This document shows positions 1 through 8,827 of a stretch of 64,000 nucleotides of DNA, one piece after another. The DNA is from Halorubrum laminariae. Lineage in GTDB: Archaea; Halobacteriota; Halobacteria; Halobacteriales; Haloferacaceae. A program made the translations under genes and the position numbers. Within the stretch, counting starts at the first letter, position 1; the number at the start of each line of letters is the position of its first letter. The notes below the pieces were generated by a model, which saw only the letters and a list, made by a program, of their open reading frames with translations, did no database searches and was not told where the DNA came from. The stretch is from contig NZ_JANHDL010000008.1 in the NCBI RefSeq assembly GCF_024494655.1, forward strand, positions 49,048 through 113,047. Direction: 5' to 3'.

Positions 1-1
1 G

Positions 2-799
2 AATATTGACTACCTCAGGGATCTGGGCGAGGTTCGAGAAGTCGAGGCGGAAGATGATGACAACGTGATTCCTGTGAGCCCCGGCGAGGACGGACCAGAT
101 ATCCAGTCCTCTTTGATCGATCCTATCGAACTTGACAGCGTATCCCGGGAATTGAACGCGGACGTGACCAAATGGAGGCGTAGAGACCGACACTGCTGTA
201 GCGAAGAAAGTCTGTACGACTACTACCTCAACACAGCCCAATTAGATTTAGCTGAGGAGCAGTTGGCCTTCCTTGTCCAGAGTTCGTGGAACAACGGACA
301 TCTCGGCTCGTTCTGGGTGTGGAAGATGGAGTCAAAGGATCCGCTTCTCCATGCGATCGAGAACACGAATATCCGTTCAATGGAGAGCAACCACACGCTC
401 TACTTGGGCCAGCTCTTGGCCTGTCTCGGTTCAGAGGATACGACAGAGCAGCTCGTAGACTACACCAAAATGAACGACCATTCCTACAGAGGTCACGGGT
501 CGATCGTCCTCCGTTGTGCAGAAGAGTCGGAACCCGATCACGCTTTGAGGTCGACAGGTACTACGGCCGCAAACAGTTTCGAGACGCCGGATTGGACCTT
601 GTCGACGATGGATCCTGTAGAACTGATAGAGGTAATCGAGACGGTCTGTTCTGAGCTTCGCTCGGTTATTATCGAATCCCCAGAAGCCAGTCCATCTGGT
701 TTGAAAGGTTGGATGAGGAATGCTGAGACATATCTGGCATATCAGGATGATATGAGGGATGACCTGGATGAAAGGATCCGGTCGAACTTCGAGGCTTAG
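2..799 (+). CDS. Hypothetical acidic protein, 5' end outside window
   Basis: An open frame runs from the first bases of the window to the stop at 797-799, so the N-terminus lies to the left. The visible part (about 265 residues) is acidic and soluble, with no membrane segment and no motif I can name. It contains a helical stretch with several tryptophans and ends in a charged helix. A separate TATA-like promoter follows before the next gene, so it is upstream of, but probably not co-transcribed with, the methyltransferase-helicase operon. It may be another component of that defence locus, but nothing in it proves this. Confidence 0.6.
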   Translation, partial: NIDYLRDLGEVREVEAEDDDNVIPVSPGEDGPDIQSSLIDPIELDSVSRELNADVTKWRRRDRHCCSEESLYDYYLNTAQLDLAEEQLAFLVQSSWNNGHLGSFWVWKMESKDPLLHAIENTNIRSMESNHTLYLGQLLACLGSEDTTEQLVDYTKMNDHSYRGHGSIVLRCAEESEPDHALRSTGTTAANSFETPDWTLSTMDPVELIEVIETVCSELRSVIIESPEASPSGLKGWMRNAETYLAYQDDMRDDLDERIRSNFEA

Positions 800-835
800 C
801 TGAGAGTGATCATTGGAATGGTTAGTCGAAGAAAA

Positions 836-861
836 GTCTATATGTCTGCCCGTATTCGGCC
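836..861 (+). promoter_or_regulatory. TATA-like promoter of the defence operon
   Basis: The box tctatatg (836-843) lies about 25 bases before the GTG at 862. This spacing fits the leaderless transcripts common in haloarchaea. Start-site mapping was not possible. Confidence 0.5.
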
Positions 862-1065
862 GTGTCATACGTGATGACCCGCAAACAAGTCGGGCGAAAT
901 GCCGGGAACTCAGGGCGGATCAACGTCTCCGGTTCCGAACTTGACAAACTCGGTCTCGAGATCGGTGACGCGGTTGACGTCGAAGTTGCCGACGCGACGG
1001 CCGTCGCGCATGCCCTCATCGACAGCAAGGATTCGGACGAATTTCTCATAGTGACCCCTGTCTAA
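862..1065 (+). CDS. AbrB/MazE-like small DNA-binding protein
   Basis: A 67-residue protein with the swapped-hairpin AbrB pattern: basic N-terminus, the segment SGRINVSGSELDKLGLEIGD, then a short acidic beta-rich tail. Proteins of this family bind DNA as dimers and are often antitoxins or autoregulators. The GTG start at 862 fits a leaderless transcript from the TATA-like box at 836-843; an ATG at 874 is an alternative. Its stop lies 3 bases before the methyltransferase gene, so it is probably the first gene of the operon and may regulate it. No toxin partner is visible next to it, which argues for a regulator rather than an antitoxin. Confidence 0.7.
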   Translation: MSYVMTRKQVGRNAGNSGRINVSGSELDKLGLEIGDAVDVEVADATAVAHALIDSKDSDEFLIVTPV

Positions 1066-1068
1066 CTG

Positions 1069-4000
1069 ATGCAAAGTTCACTCACCTACCGTACGAATCG
1101 TGACCTGTTCTCTAACTACTATCTCGACGAGCATCTCCCCGAGACGGAGGAATGGGACGAGGTTGACGACGACGAACTAGAAGCCGCGTACGACGAGATT
1201 GTCGATCTCTACGACCGGGAGAAGAGCACGGCCCCGAAGCGGAATGAGTCCCAGCTGGAGGAGAAGTTCATTCGGCCGATGTTCCGGAAGCTGGGGATTC
1301 CCTTTGAGGTCGAGGAGAGCACGAGTCGGACACAGCGTCGACCGGACTACGGCTTCTTCGAAACCGAAGACGCCGCGCGTGACGCCTTCGAGCGCCGCGA
1401 AGGGGGTGGCGACTTCTACGAGAACGCGGTCGCTGTCGCCGACGCTAAGCGCTGGGGACGCCCGCTTGACACGCGGGGGAGCGGTGAGCATGAGCGCGAC
1501 TTCGAGAACCCAAGTTACCAGATCCACGTCTACCTCCAGGAGACACCCGCTCGATGGGCAGTGCTGACGGACGGGAAGAAGTGGCGGCTCTACTACGGGC
1601 CGACGAGCCACCGTCTCGACTCCTACTACGAGGTCGACCTGCCTACCGTCCTCGAGAAGGGAGATCTTGAGGACTTCAAATACTTCTACCTCTTCTTCCG
1701 GCATAGTGCGTTTCTTGAAGACTCCGGTGGCGACTGCTTCCTCGACGACGTCTATGATGAGTCCAATGTCTTCGCCCAAGATCTCGGGGAAGACCTCCAA
1801 GATAACATCTACGAGGCGATCAAGGTACTCTCTGAGGGACATCTCCAGTATCCGGAGAATGACCTTGACGAGACTGATCTCGACCGTATCCACGACTCCT
1901 CGCTCATCTACCTCTACAGGCTCATCTTCGTTCTTTACGCAGAGGCCGAGGGGCGTGAACTGCTAGACACGAGTAACGATATTTACGAGGAGTCCTACAG
2001 TCTCAACTCTCTCAAACAGGAGATCGCTGAAGAACTCGATAGTGGAGATCCGAAGTACCGTGATTGGCGGAATAATCTCCAAACGCGGCTAGATGAGCTC
2101 TTCATGCTGATCGACCAGGGGAGTAAATCCCGTGGTATTCCGGAGGAGGACCTGTACATCCCGGCCTACAACGGCGGTCTATTCCGTACAGATCCGGATG
2201 AAGATGACAGCCCTGAGGCGAAGTTCCTCGCTAATCACGATGTTGGTGACGCCTACTTAGCGAAGGTTGTCGAGCTCCTCACTCGAAGCCAGAACAGCAA
2301 CGGCGGTGGGAAGATCTTCGTCGATTACTCTTCCCTTGATGTCCGTCACCTCGGGAGCATCTATGAGGGTCTGCTAGAGTACCAGCTCAACGTCGCCGAC
2401 GAATCACTATCACTAGACGACGGTGAGTACGTGAGCGCTGATGAGGACGAAGATATAGTCGTGCAGGAGGGTGAAGTGTACTTGACGACTGGTAGCGGTG
2501 AGCGGAAGGCTACTGGGTCGTACTATACGCCGGAGTACGTTGTTGAGTACATCGTCGAGAACACGCTCGAACCGCTAATCGACGACATACGAGCTGATCT
2601 CGCCGGTCGGAGCGCTCGGGGTGACGACCGTGGATTCGCCGCGGAGTTTGCTGAGCGTATCTTTGATTTGAAGATTCTCGACCCGGCGATGGGAAGCGGG
2701 CATTTCCTCACGAGCACTATTGACTACCTGGCCCGCGAGATAATCGACGCCCAGGAGAAGCAAGCTGCACAGCAGGGTATCGAGACTGTCGACGAAGGCC
2801 ACGATATCAACTGGGCTCGTCGACAAGTCGCTCAGCGCTGTATTTACGGAGTTGATCTGAACCCACTCGCCGTCGAGTTATCCAAGGTCTCCTTGTGGCT
2901 GCGGACGCTTGCCGCCGAGCAACCGCTTGCGTTCCTCGACCACCATCTGAAGACCGGGAACTCGCTCGTTGGAAGTGACATCGAGGAGATCGAGGAACTG
3001 GAGTCGGACAGTGGTGGCGACGAGCAGAATGCTTCACTCGCAGACTTCGGCGTGGCTCGAAAAGGGACGATTGAGCAGTTGATGCGGATATACGAGGATT
3101 TCATCGCCATTGAGAATCAGGAGCTTGCGGACGTCAAGGAGATGGAGGCCAAGTATGACGAATTCGAGCGGAACAAGCTCCGAAAGCGGCTTGAGGCGAT
3201 GACGAACGTCCATACTGCCGAAGACTTTGGGCTGGATAACCTACCAAGCGATGCCTATGAGCGGATGGCGGCGGCGATGGAAGACGATGACGAGTGGGAA
3301 CAAATCGAACAGATGCAATGGTTCGAAGATGCGCAACAGTGGGCCGATGATGACGACTACTTCCACTGGAAACTAGAGTATCCGGAAGCCTTCTATGACG
3401 AGGACGGATCGGAAGTCTCCAACCCTGGTTTCGATGCGGTAATTGGTAATCCGCCCTATGTTCGAATGGAACAGATTAAGCCTCTAAAGCCATTCCTCTC
3501 CGCGAATTACGAAGTTCACGATAGCCGTGTTGATCTTTACGGCTACTTCATGGAACGCAGCCTGGAGTTATGCGCATCGAAGTACGGTGTGATTGTGTCG
3601 AACAAATGGATGCGGGCAAAGTATGGTGAAAATCTAAGAGAACTTCTCAGCAGACATCAGGTAGAACAGATCCTTGACTTTGGTGATTTGGAGGTATTCC
3701 CAGGAATTTCGACTTATCCTACAATCCTCATTATGAACACTCGAAAGGAGTTCACAGATGATGTTCAGGTGGCTCAATTTGAAACTCTCGACTTTACGAG
3801 TCTGTCTGAGGCATTTGAGGCCCAAGCAATCGATCTCCCATCAGATTACTTTGGGAAAGAAAAGTGGTCGATGGGATCGGTAGATGAAGAACGGATCAAA
3901 CGTAATTTAGATTCCAATGGGGTACACCTCTCAGAATATATTACCGACGAACTTGGAATTACGAAAGTAAATGACGGTATCGGGTGGGGAATCAAAACAG

Positions 4001-5202
4001 GTGGTAACGATGCGTTCATTATCGATGAGGCGAAACGCAGGGAACTCATTGATGCCGACTCCAAATCTGAGGAGATTATTAAACCTCTAATTAAAGGAAC
4101 GGACCTCTCCAAGTATCATATTGATTTCCAAGACCGATATCTAATCTATGCAAAACAGGGCATTCAGATTGATCAATATCCTGCGGTGAAAGAGCATCTT
4201 GAAAACTACAAAGAGCAGATTGGTAGTACTGCGACCAACGAAGAATGGTACGAACTGATGCAAGGCCAAGCCGAGTATCAGCCGTTCTTCGATTCTGCGA
4301 AGATCTGTTATCCGGATATCTCGAAAGAATGTAGCTTCGCAATGGATAGCGAGGGATATTACCTAGCAAATACATGTTATTTCATTCCTTCTGACTCTAA
4401 TGCCCTGCTAGCTGTATTGAATTCAACACCGATCAATTGGTACTACCAGTTTGTGACTTCGGAGTATCGCGGTGGCTACCAGAGGTCATTCACGCATGCG
4501 ATAAAGAATCTCCCCGTTCCCACTGCTCTCCTGGAAGGGGATGCTGGTGACAGATTAGCGAACTTGGCTGAAAAGATGACAACAACTCAGAAACAGAGAG
4601 CTGCCATCAATCTGGCACTTGTTGATTACATCACTCCGTATGAGAACGGTACTAAGCTGGCCAAACTAACTGGGTATCAGCCACCAGCTGGTACTTCGGA
4701 AAATATTCTGTCGGAAACAACCGAAAGTCGGGAGAATTTGCGAGTTGGTTCAGTGCAGGTCAAAAACTCGGGTGCGAAGCTAACCGTTGAAATAAGTGCG
4801 AGGTATAAACCAGAGAATCCTGAAGAATACGACACTGATCGGTGGGGGTATGCCGAAACTGAACTCCTACCAGCAATGGAGTTCGTTGGCCTGAATGAGA
4901 AGACTATGGCCCTTGTAGAAGAATTTGTGCCGTACGCTGTTGAAGAAGCAGGCGGATTTGCAGAGTTCCGTGAGAACGCGACAACGACAAAATCACTAAT
5001 TGATCGTCTTAAAGAGCTAACCCTCCCCCAGCTAAGTGAGATTGAAGATGATCTTGAGAGGTATTTAGAGAGAAAGAAGGAAGCCAAAGAATTGGAGCAA
5101 AAACAGAACGCCACTAACGAGAAAATCGATGAAATCGTCTATGACCTATTCGGGCTCGAACAAGACGATCTTGAAATCATCGAATCTTCACTTGAGGAAT
5201 GA
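1069..5202 (+). CDS. Type IIG-like adenine methyltransferase with N-terminal nuclease domain (PglX/DrmMI-like)
   Basis: A 1377-residue protein. Residues about 55-190 look like a PD-(D/E)XK nuclease: RRPDYGFF, then AVAVADAKRWG, followed by the usual YLQETPARWAVLTDG strand. The methyltransferase core has GSYYTPEYVVEYI near residue 485, motif I LDPAMGSGHFL near 540 and motif IV GNPPYVRMEQ near 800. This is the Eco57I/PglX type of N6-adenine methylase. The C-terminal 500 residues should hold the target-recognition region. It overlaps the helicase gene by four bases (ATGA), showing translational coupling. Family knowledge: such enzymes either combine cutting and methylation or act as the methylase of BREX/DISARM-type systems with a helicase. 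Which applies here is not settled by sequence alone. Confidence 0.85.
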   Translation: MQSSLTYRTNRDLFSNYYLDEHLPETEEWDEVDDDELEAAYDEIVDLYDREKSTAPKRNESQLEEKFIRPMFRKLGIPFEVEESTSRTQRRPDYGFFETEDAARDAFERREGGGDFYENAVAVADAKRWGRPLDTRGSGEHERDFENPSYQIHVYLQETPARWAVLTDGKKWRLYYGPTSHRLDSYYEVDLPTVLEKGDLEDFKYFYLFFRHSAFLEDSGGDCFLDDVYDESNVFAQDLGEDLQDNIYEAIKVLSEGHLQYPENDLDETDLDRIHDSSLIYLYRLIFVLYAEAEGRELLDTSNDIYEESYSLNSLKQEIAEELDSGDPKYRDWRNNLQTRLDELFMLIDQGSKSRGIPEEDLYIPAYNGGLFRTDPDEDDSPEAKFLANHDVGDAYLAKVVELLTRSQNSNGGGKIFVDYSSLDVRHLGSIYEGLLEYQLNVADESLSLDDGEYVSADEDEDIVVQEGEVYLTTGSGERKATGSYYTPEYVVEYIVENTLEPLIDDIRADLAGRSARGDDRGFAAEFAERIFDLKILDPAMGSGHFLTSTIDYLAREIIDAQEKQAAQQGIETVDEGHDINWARRQVAQRCIYGVDLNPLAVELSKVSLWLRTLAAEQPLAFLDHHLKTGNSLVGSDIEEIEELESDSGGDEQNASLADFGVARKGTIEQLMRIYEDFIAIENQELADVKEMEAKYDEFERNKLRKRLEAMTNVHTAEDFGLDNLPSDAYERMAAAMEDDDEWEQIEQMQWFEDAQQWADDDDYFHWKLEYPEAFYDEDGSEVSNPGFDAVIGNPPYVRMEQIKPLKPFLSANYEVHDSRVDLYGYFMERSLELCASKYGVIVSNKWMRAKYGENLRELLSRHQVEQILDFGDLEVFPGISTYPTILIMNTRKEFTDDVQVAQFETLDFTSLSEAFEAQAIDLPSDYFGKEKWSMGSVDEERIKRNLDSNGVHLSEYITDELGITKVNDGIGWGIKTGGNDAFIIDEAKRRELIDADSKSEEIIKPLIKGTDLSKYHIDFQDRYLIYAKQGIQIDQYPAVKEHLENYKEQIGSTATNEEWYELMQGQAEYQPFFDSAKICYPDISKECSFAMDSEGYYLANTCYFIPSDSNALLAVLNSTPINWYYQFVTSEYRGGYQRSFTHAIKNLPVPTALLEGDAGDRLANLAEKMTTTQKQRAAINLALVDYITPYENGTKLAKLTGYQPPAGTSENILSETTESRENLRVGSVQVKNSGAKLTVEISARYKPENPEEYDTDRWGYAETELLPAMEFVGLNEKTMALVEEFVPYAVEEAGGFAEFRENATTTKSLIDRLKELTLPQLSEIEDDLERYLERKKEAKELEQKQNATNEKIDEIVYDLFGLEQDDLEIIESSLEE

Positions 5203-8138
5203 CTGACTTCGAGGTTGGGGATCACGTTCAGTTCGCTGGAGGACAGGGCGAGATCACGAAGATCGAAGACCGCCCAAACGGGGGTCAGCTCCTCCACGTT
5301 TACACCACGGAGGGTGAACTCCGGAAACTCCCGAGTGGCCTGCCCCACATCGAGCGGATCGACTCTATCGTCGACAGGCTCGCAGCTCGACAGATCGATT
5401 CTCCGATCCACCATGACCTTCGGGGACGTGCAACCCGCCTTGACCTCGCATATCGGTACAACCGATTCCTGTCGCTGACGAACAACCGGATCGAGATAGA
5501 ACCGTATCAGGTCCAAGCTGCTTACGAGATACTCAATTCGTACGACCACCGATACCTCATCGGTGACGAAGTCGGACTCGGGAAGACAATCGAGGCCGGT
5601 ATCGTTATCGAGGAGCTCATCGCCCGCGGTCGTGCCCAACGGGTCCTGATCGTTGCGCCAGCGCCGCTTACCGTACAGTGGCAACAGGAAATGCGCGAGA
5701 AGTTCGACCGGAACTTCGTTATTTACGACCGCGAGACTGTTCGTACCCACCGGAAATCCCACCCGAACCAGAACGTCTGGCTACAGGAAGACCTCATCAT
5801 CACGTCCGTCGACTTTGCGAAGCAGGACGACGTTCTCGAAGCACTCCGTAACCTCGATGTCCCTTGGGACGTCGCGGTATTCGACGAGGCCCACCACCTT
5901 ACCGCCCGCCGGTCGAGCGACGACTCCATCGAACGCACTCAACGCTACACGGTCGGGGAAGCGGTGGCTGATAACTCCGACGCACTCCTACTCCTCACGG
6001 GGACGCCGCACAAGGGGAAGTCCGACCAGTTCTACTTCCTGGTGAGCCTGCTCGATCCGTATCGCTTCGGTCACGAGTCGCAGATCCACCCGGACGGGCT
6101 CGAAGACCTGATGATCCGCCGGCTGAAGGAGGATATGTACGAGACTGACGGGACGCGTATGTTCCCCGAAAAGAACATCGAAGCGTTGGGTGTCAATATG
6201 TCGCGGGCCGAGCGGAAGCTGTACGACGACGTCACCGAGTACATCCGCGAGTACTACAACCTCGCTCAGCAGGAGGAAAACAAGGCGGCGGGGTTTACGA
6301 TGGTTATCTACCAGAAGCGCCTCGTGTCCAGTATATACGCCATCCAGAAGTCCCTGGAAAATCGGATGCGTGCTATCCAGAACGACGCGGTCGCGGAGGA
6401 TTTGCCCGACGACGTCCAGGAACTCATCCCACGGTACAGCACCGAACCGGAGATGATGACCGACGCCGAGCGCGAGCGCGTCGAGGAGGCGCTGGAGACG
6501 GTCACAGTCACGCTGAATCAGTCACAGATACAGGAAGAACTCGACCGCGTCAAACAGCTCTGGCGGCAAGCTAAGGATATTGAGACCGATTCGAAGGCTC
6601 GGATGCTCAAGCAGTTTGTCGACCAGATTCTAACCGAGGACCCCGATGAGAAAATTCTCATCTTCACCGAATACACTGACACCCTTGAGTACCTCCGCGA
6701 TCAGGTTTTCGCTGAATACAATATCGCGCAGGTTTACGGTGACTTGGATCAGGAGCGCCGTCGACAAGAAATGGCTGACTTCGAGAACGAGAAAAGTATA
6801 ATGATTGCGACAGATGCGGCCCAGGAGGGGCTGAATCTCCAGTTTGCGCATATCCTGTGTAATTTCGATTTGCCGTGGTCACCGACTAGAATCGATCAAC
6901 GAATGGGACGACTACACCGATACGGGCAGGAACGGACAGTCGAGATTCGGAACCTCTTCTTCAAGAATACACGGGAAAGCGAGATCCTGAACCTGCTAGT
7001 CGAGAAGACGGATCAGATCGAATCCGACCTCGGGATGCGATCCGATGTGCTTGGTCGGGTTCTGGAAGACGTCGATCTCGACGATACGATTATGGCCGCA
7101 ATCGCTGAAGATCGTCCTACAGACGAGGTTGTCGCTGATATCGACGAGACCATCGAGGAACGAAAGAACGCACTGGAAACGGTTGAGAATGAGTTCCTCA
7201 TCCGGGATCGATTCGATCTCTCCGACGAGGATGACGAGATCCTCGACGTGATTGAACGGAGTCAACACGGCGACGTCAGCGAAGACGATATCGAAGTTCT
7301 GGTCCGTGAGTTCTTCGACGAATTCGGCGGCGACATCCGTGGCGTGCGTCCTGGCCCAGCTCGTGCCGGCGGAGACGTGTTTCAACTCGACGTTCCAGAT
7401 GTTCTCTCCGGGGATCAAATCGCGGGACGATACGAGCAAGCGACATTCACACGCCAAGTAGCGATGGAGGAAGACGAAGTCGAATTCATTGCCCTGGACC
7501 ATCCGCTCGTACAGTCACTCATTGAGTTCTGCTTGGACTCGAACCGTATCGGCGGACAGGTCGCTATGAAAGTAGCCGCTGATGGAGAGTCCACTCCTGG
7601 TATCCTGTTCACGTATCGGTTGGGATACGTTTCTGGGGCCGGCGAAGCGGTAACGGAAAAACTGGTTCCACTCTATGTCACGTCCGAAGGTGAAGTGGGA
7701 ACGAAGAAGCCGGAGTTTGTGGACACGCTCCCACCGGGGGAAGTCGGCCCTGCGCCGGTTCTTGAACAGTTAGCGTCGACGGCAGAGGAACTGCACAGTA
7801 TTGCGGAGATGGAAGCGTGGGAGCAGGTTGAATCGTTCGCTGAGGAAGCACGTGAGGAGCGTGAACGAGAAGTTGAAATCAAGCGTGAACACGCTGAACA
7901 GCACTTCGAGGAAGAAATTAGCGAGTGGGAGGAGCGTCTGGAAACCTATCGACACCAGGACGAGCAGGGAAAGGATATGTCAGCACCAATCGGGAACGCA
8001 AAGCGTGAGCTTGAGTCGCTTCGCCGTGAGCGTGACGATGAATTAGCCCGATTAGACGAGGAAAAACACGTTACCCCTGAGGAGCCAAAGTTGGTCACTG
8101 CATCACTGGTCGTCGACAGCCACCCGGGTGAACGATGA
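5199..8138 (+). CDS. SNF2-family helicase, DrmD/BrxHII-like
   Basis: A 979-residue superfamily 2 DNA translocase. Motif I is GDEVGLGKTIEAG (about residues 122-134), motif II is DEAH in VAVFDEAHHL, and motif III is LLLTGTPHKG. The C-terminal lobe has IFTEYTDTLEYL, TDAAQEGLNLQ and motif VI RIDQRMGRLHRYGQ. A charged coiled-coil region rich in Glu and Arg lies near residues 880-960. The start overlaps the methyltransferase stop (ATGA) and its own stop overlaps the TATA-binding-protein gene in the same way. Family knowledge: helicases of this subtype accompany class 1 DISARM or BREX type 5 methylases. DrmA, DrmB, DrmC, PglZ and BrxC are not visible in the window. Confidence 0.85.
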   Translation: MTDFEVGDHVQFAGGQGEITKIEDRPNGGQLLHVYTTEGELRKLPSGLPHIERIDSIVDRLAARQIDSPIHHDLRGRATRLDLAYRYNRFLSLTNNRIEIEPYQVQAAYEILNSYDHRYLIGDEVGLGKTIEAGIVIEELIARGRAQRVLIVAPAPLTVQWQQEMREKFDRNFVIYDRETVRTHRKSHPNQNVWLQEDLIITSVDFAKQDDVLEALRNLDVPWDVAVFDEAHHLTARRSSDDSIERTQRYTVGEAVADNSDALLLLTGTPHKGKSDQFYFLVSLLDPYRFGHESQIHPDGLEDLMIRRLKEDMYETDGTRMFPEKNIEALGVNMSRAERKLYDDVTEYIREYYNLAQQEENKAAGFTMVIYQKRLVSSIYAIQKSLENRMRAIQNDAVAEDLPDDVQELIPRYSTEPEMMTDAERERVEEALETVTVTLNQSQIQEELDRVKQLWRQAKDIETDSKARMLKQFVDQILTEDPDEKILIFTEYTDTLEYLRDQVFAEYNIAQVYGDLDQERRRQEMADFENEKSIMIATDAAQEGLNLQFAHILCNFDLPWSPTRIDQRMGRLHRYGQERTVEIRNLFFKNTRESEILNLLVEKTDQIESDLGMRSDVLGRVLEDVDLDDTIMAAIAEDRPTDEVVADIDETIEERKNALETVENEFLIRDRFDLSDEDDEILDVIERSQHGDVSEDDIEVLVREFFDEFGGDIRGVRPGPARAGGDVFQLDVPDVLSGDQIAGRYEQATFTRQVAMEEDEVEFIALDHPLVQSLIEFCLDSNRIGGQVAMKVAADGESTPGILFTYRLGYVSGAGEAVTEKLVPLYVTSEGEVGTKKPEFVDTLPPGEVGPAPVLEQLASTAEELHSIAEMEAWEQVESFAEEAREEREREVEIKREHAEQHFEEEISEWEERLETYRHQDEQGKDMSAPIGNAKRELESLRRERDDELARLDEEKHVTPEEPKLVTASLVVDSHPGER

Positions 8139-8680
8139 CTGTCGAGATTACGAACGTCGTCGGCTCCGGCGATCTTGGAGTAGAACTGGATGTTGAAGCC
8201 GTGGAAGCCGACTTGTCGACGCCATACTCGGAATACGATCCGTCAAACTACCATGGTCTCTACGTACGCCTCGAAGAAGACGGACCACTCATCACAATAT
8301 ATCGGAGCGGGAAGTACATCATCAGTGGGTGCTCCAGTAAGGAGTTGTTACACGAGACGAATGAAGCGTTTCAGAGGTTGCTCGCAGATTTGGACGTTAT
8401 CGAAGAAAACGCGCAGATAGGATTCACCATCCAAAATGTCGTTTGTACGGCGATGCTTGATGAACCGGTCTCTCTGAATGCCCTTACAATCGGATTAGGA
8501 TTAGAAGTGACAGAGTATGAACCCGAGCAGTTCCCCGGCCTGGTTTACCGACCCGCAGAAATCGGTGCCGTGTTGCTGGTATTCGCTAACGGAAAGATGG
8601 TTATCACGGGTGCTAAGAACGTCGAAACAGCTGAATCAGCGTACAAAAACCTCCAATCGAAGGTTCACGCACTGGTTTAG
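8135..8680 (+). CDS. tbp: Divergent TATA-binding protein encoded in a defence operon
   Basis: A 181-residue protein made of the two TBP direct repeats. The second repeat is close to the haloarchaeal consensus (LNALTIGLGLEVTEYEPEQF, then PGLVYR and NGKMVITGAK). The first repeat is divergent, with ITIYRSGKYIISG where LLFRSGKVVCTG is usual. The phenylalanine positions that kink the TATA box are therefore partly replaced (Ile/Tyr in repeat 1, LLVF in repeat 2). It overlaps the helicase stop by four bases and so belongs to the operon. Haloarchaea carry several TBP paralogues, some plasmid-borne. A TBP translationally coupled to a restriction-type helicase suggests either self-contained transcription of the locus or a DNA-bending role in the defence complex. 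That role is inference. Confidence 0.85.
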   Translation: MTVEITNVVGSGDLGVELDVEAVEADLSTPYSEYDPSNYHGLYVRLEEDGPLITIYRSGKYIISGCSSKELLHETNEAFQRLLADLDVIEENAQIGFTIQNVVCTAMLDEPVSLNALTIGLGLEVTEYEPEQFPGLVYRPAEIGAVLLVFANGKMVITGAKNVETAESAYKNLQSKVHALV

Positions 8681-8687
8681 TCGCAGC

Positions 8688-8708
8688 GGCTCTATTGAAA
8701 TACTCAGC
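8688..8708. repeat. Relic of an IS terminal repeat
   Basis: GGCTCTATTGAAATACTCAG resembles the IS end GGCTCTGTTGAAATCCTCAG seen at 57097. No matching partner end or transposase is nearby, so this is a degenerate leftover. Confidence 0.4.
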
Positions 8709-8827
8709 AAGTGATCCATTCTAATCTGGTTGAGGTCGGGACACTCTCTCTACGTTCTGTCGTTTGGGTGCTGTTCAGACACACTCAGTGAGAAGGCTCA
8801 TTACCCCTTCGAGACTCTCCAGAGAGA

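Noticed and set aside
862..1065. AbrB-like gene as antitoxin of a toxin-antitoxin pair
   Set aside because: No toxin-sized gene is adjacent; it runs straight into the methyltransferase gene.
1177..1893. Minus-strand frame inside the methyltransferase gene
   Set aside because: Antisense of the nuclease domain; no start signal or haloarchaeal composition.
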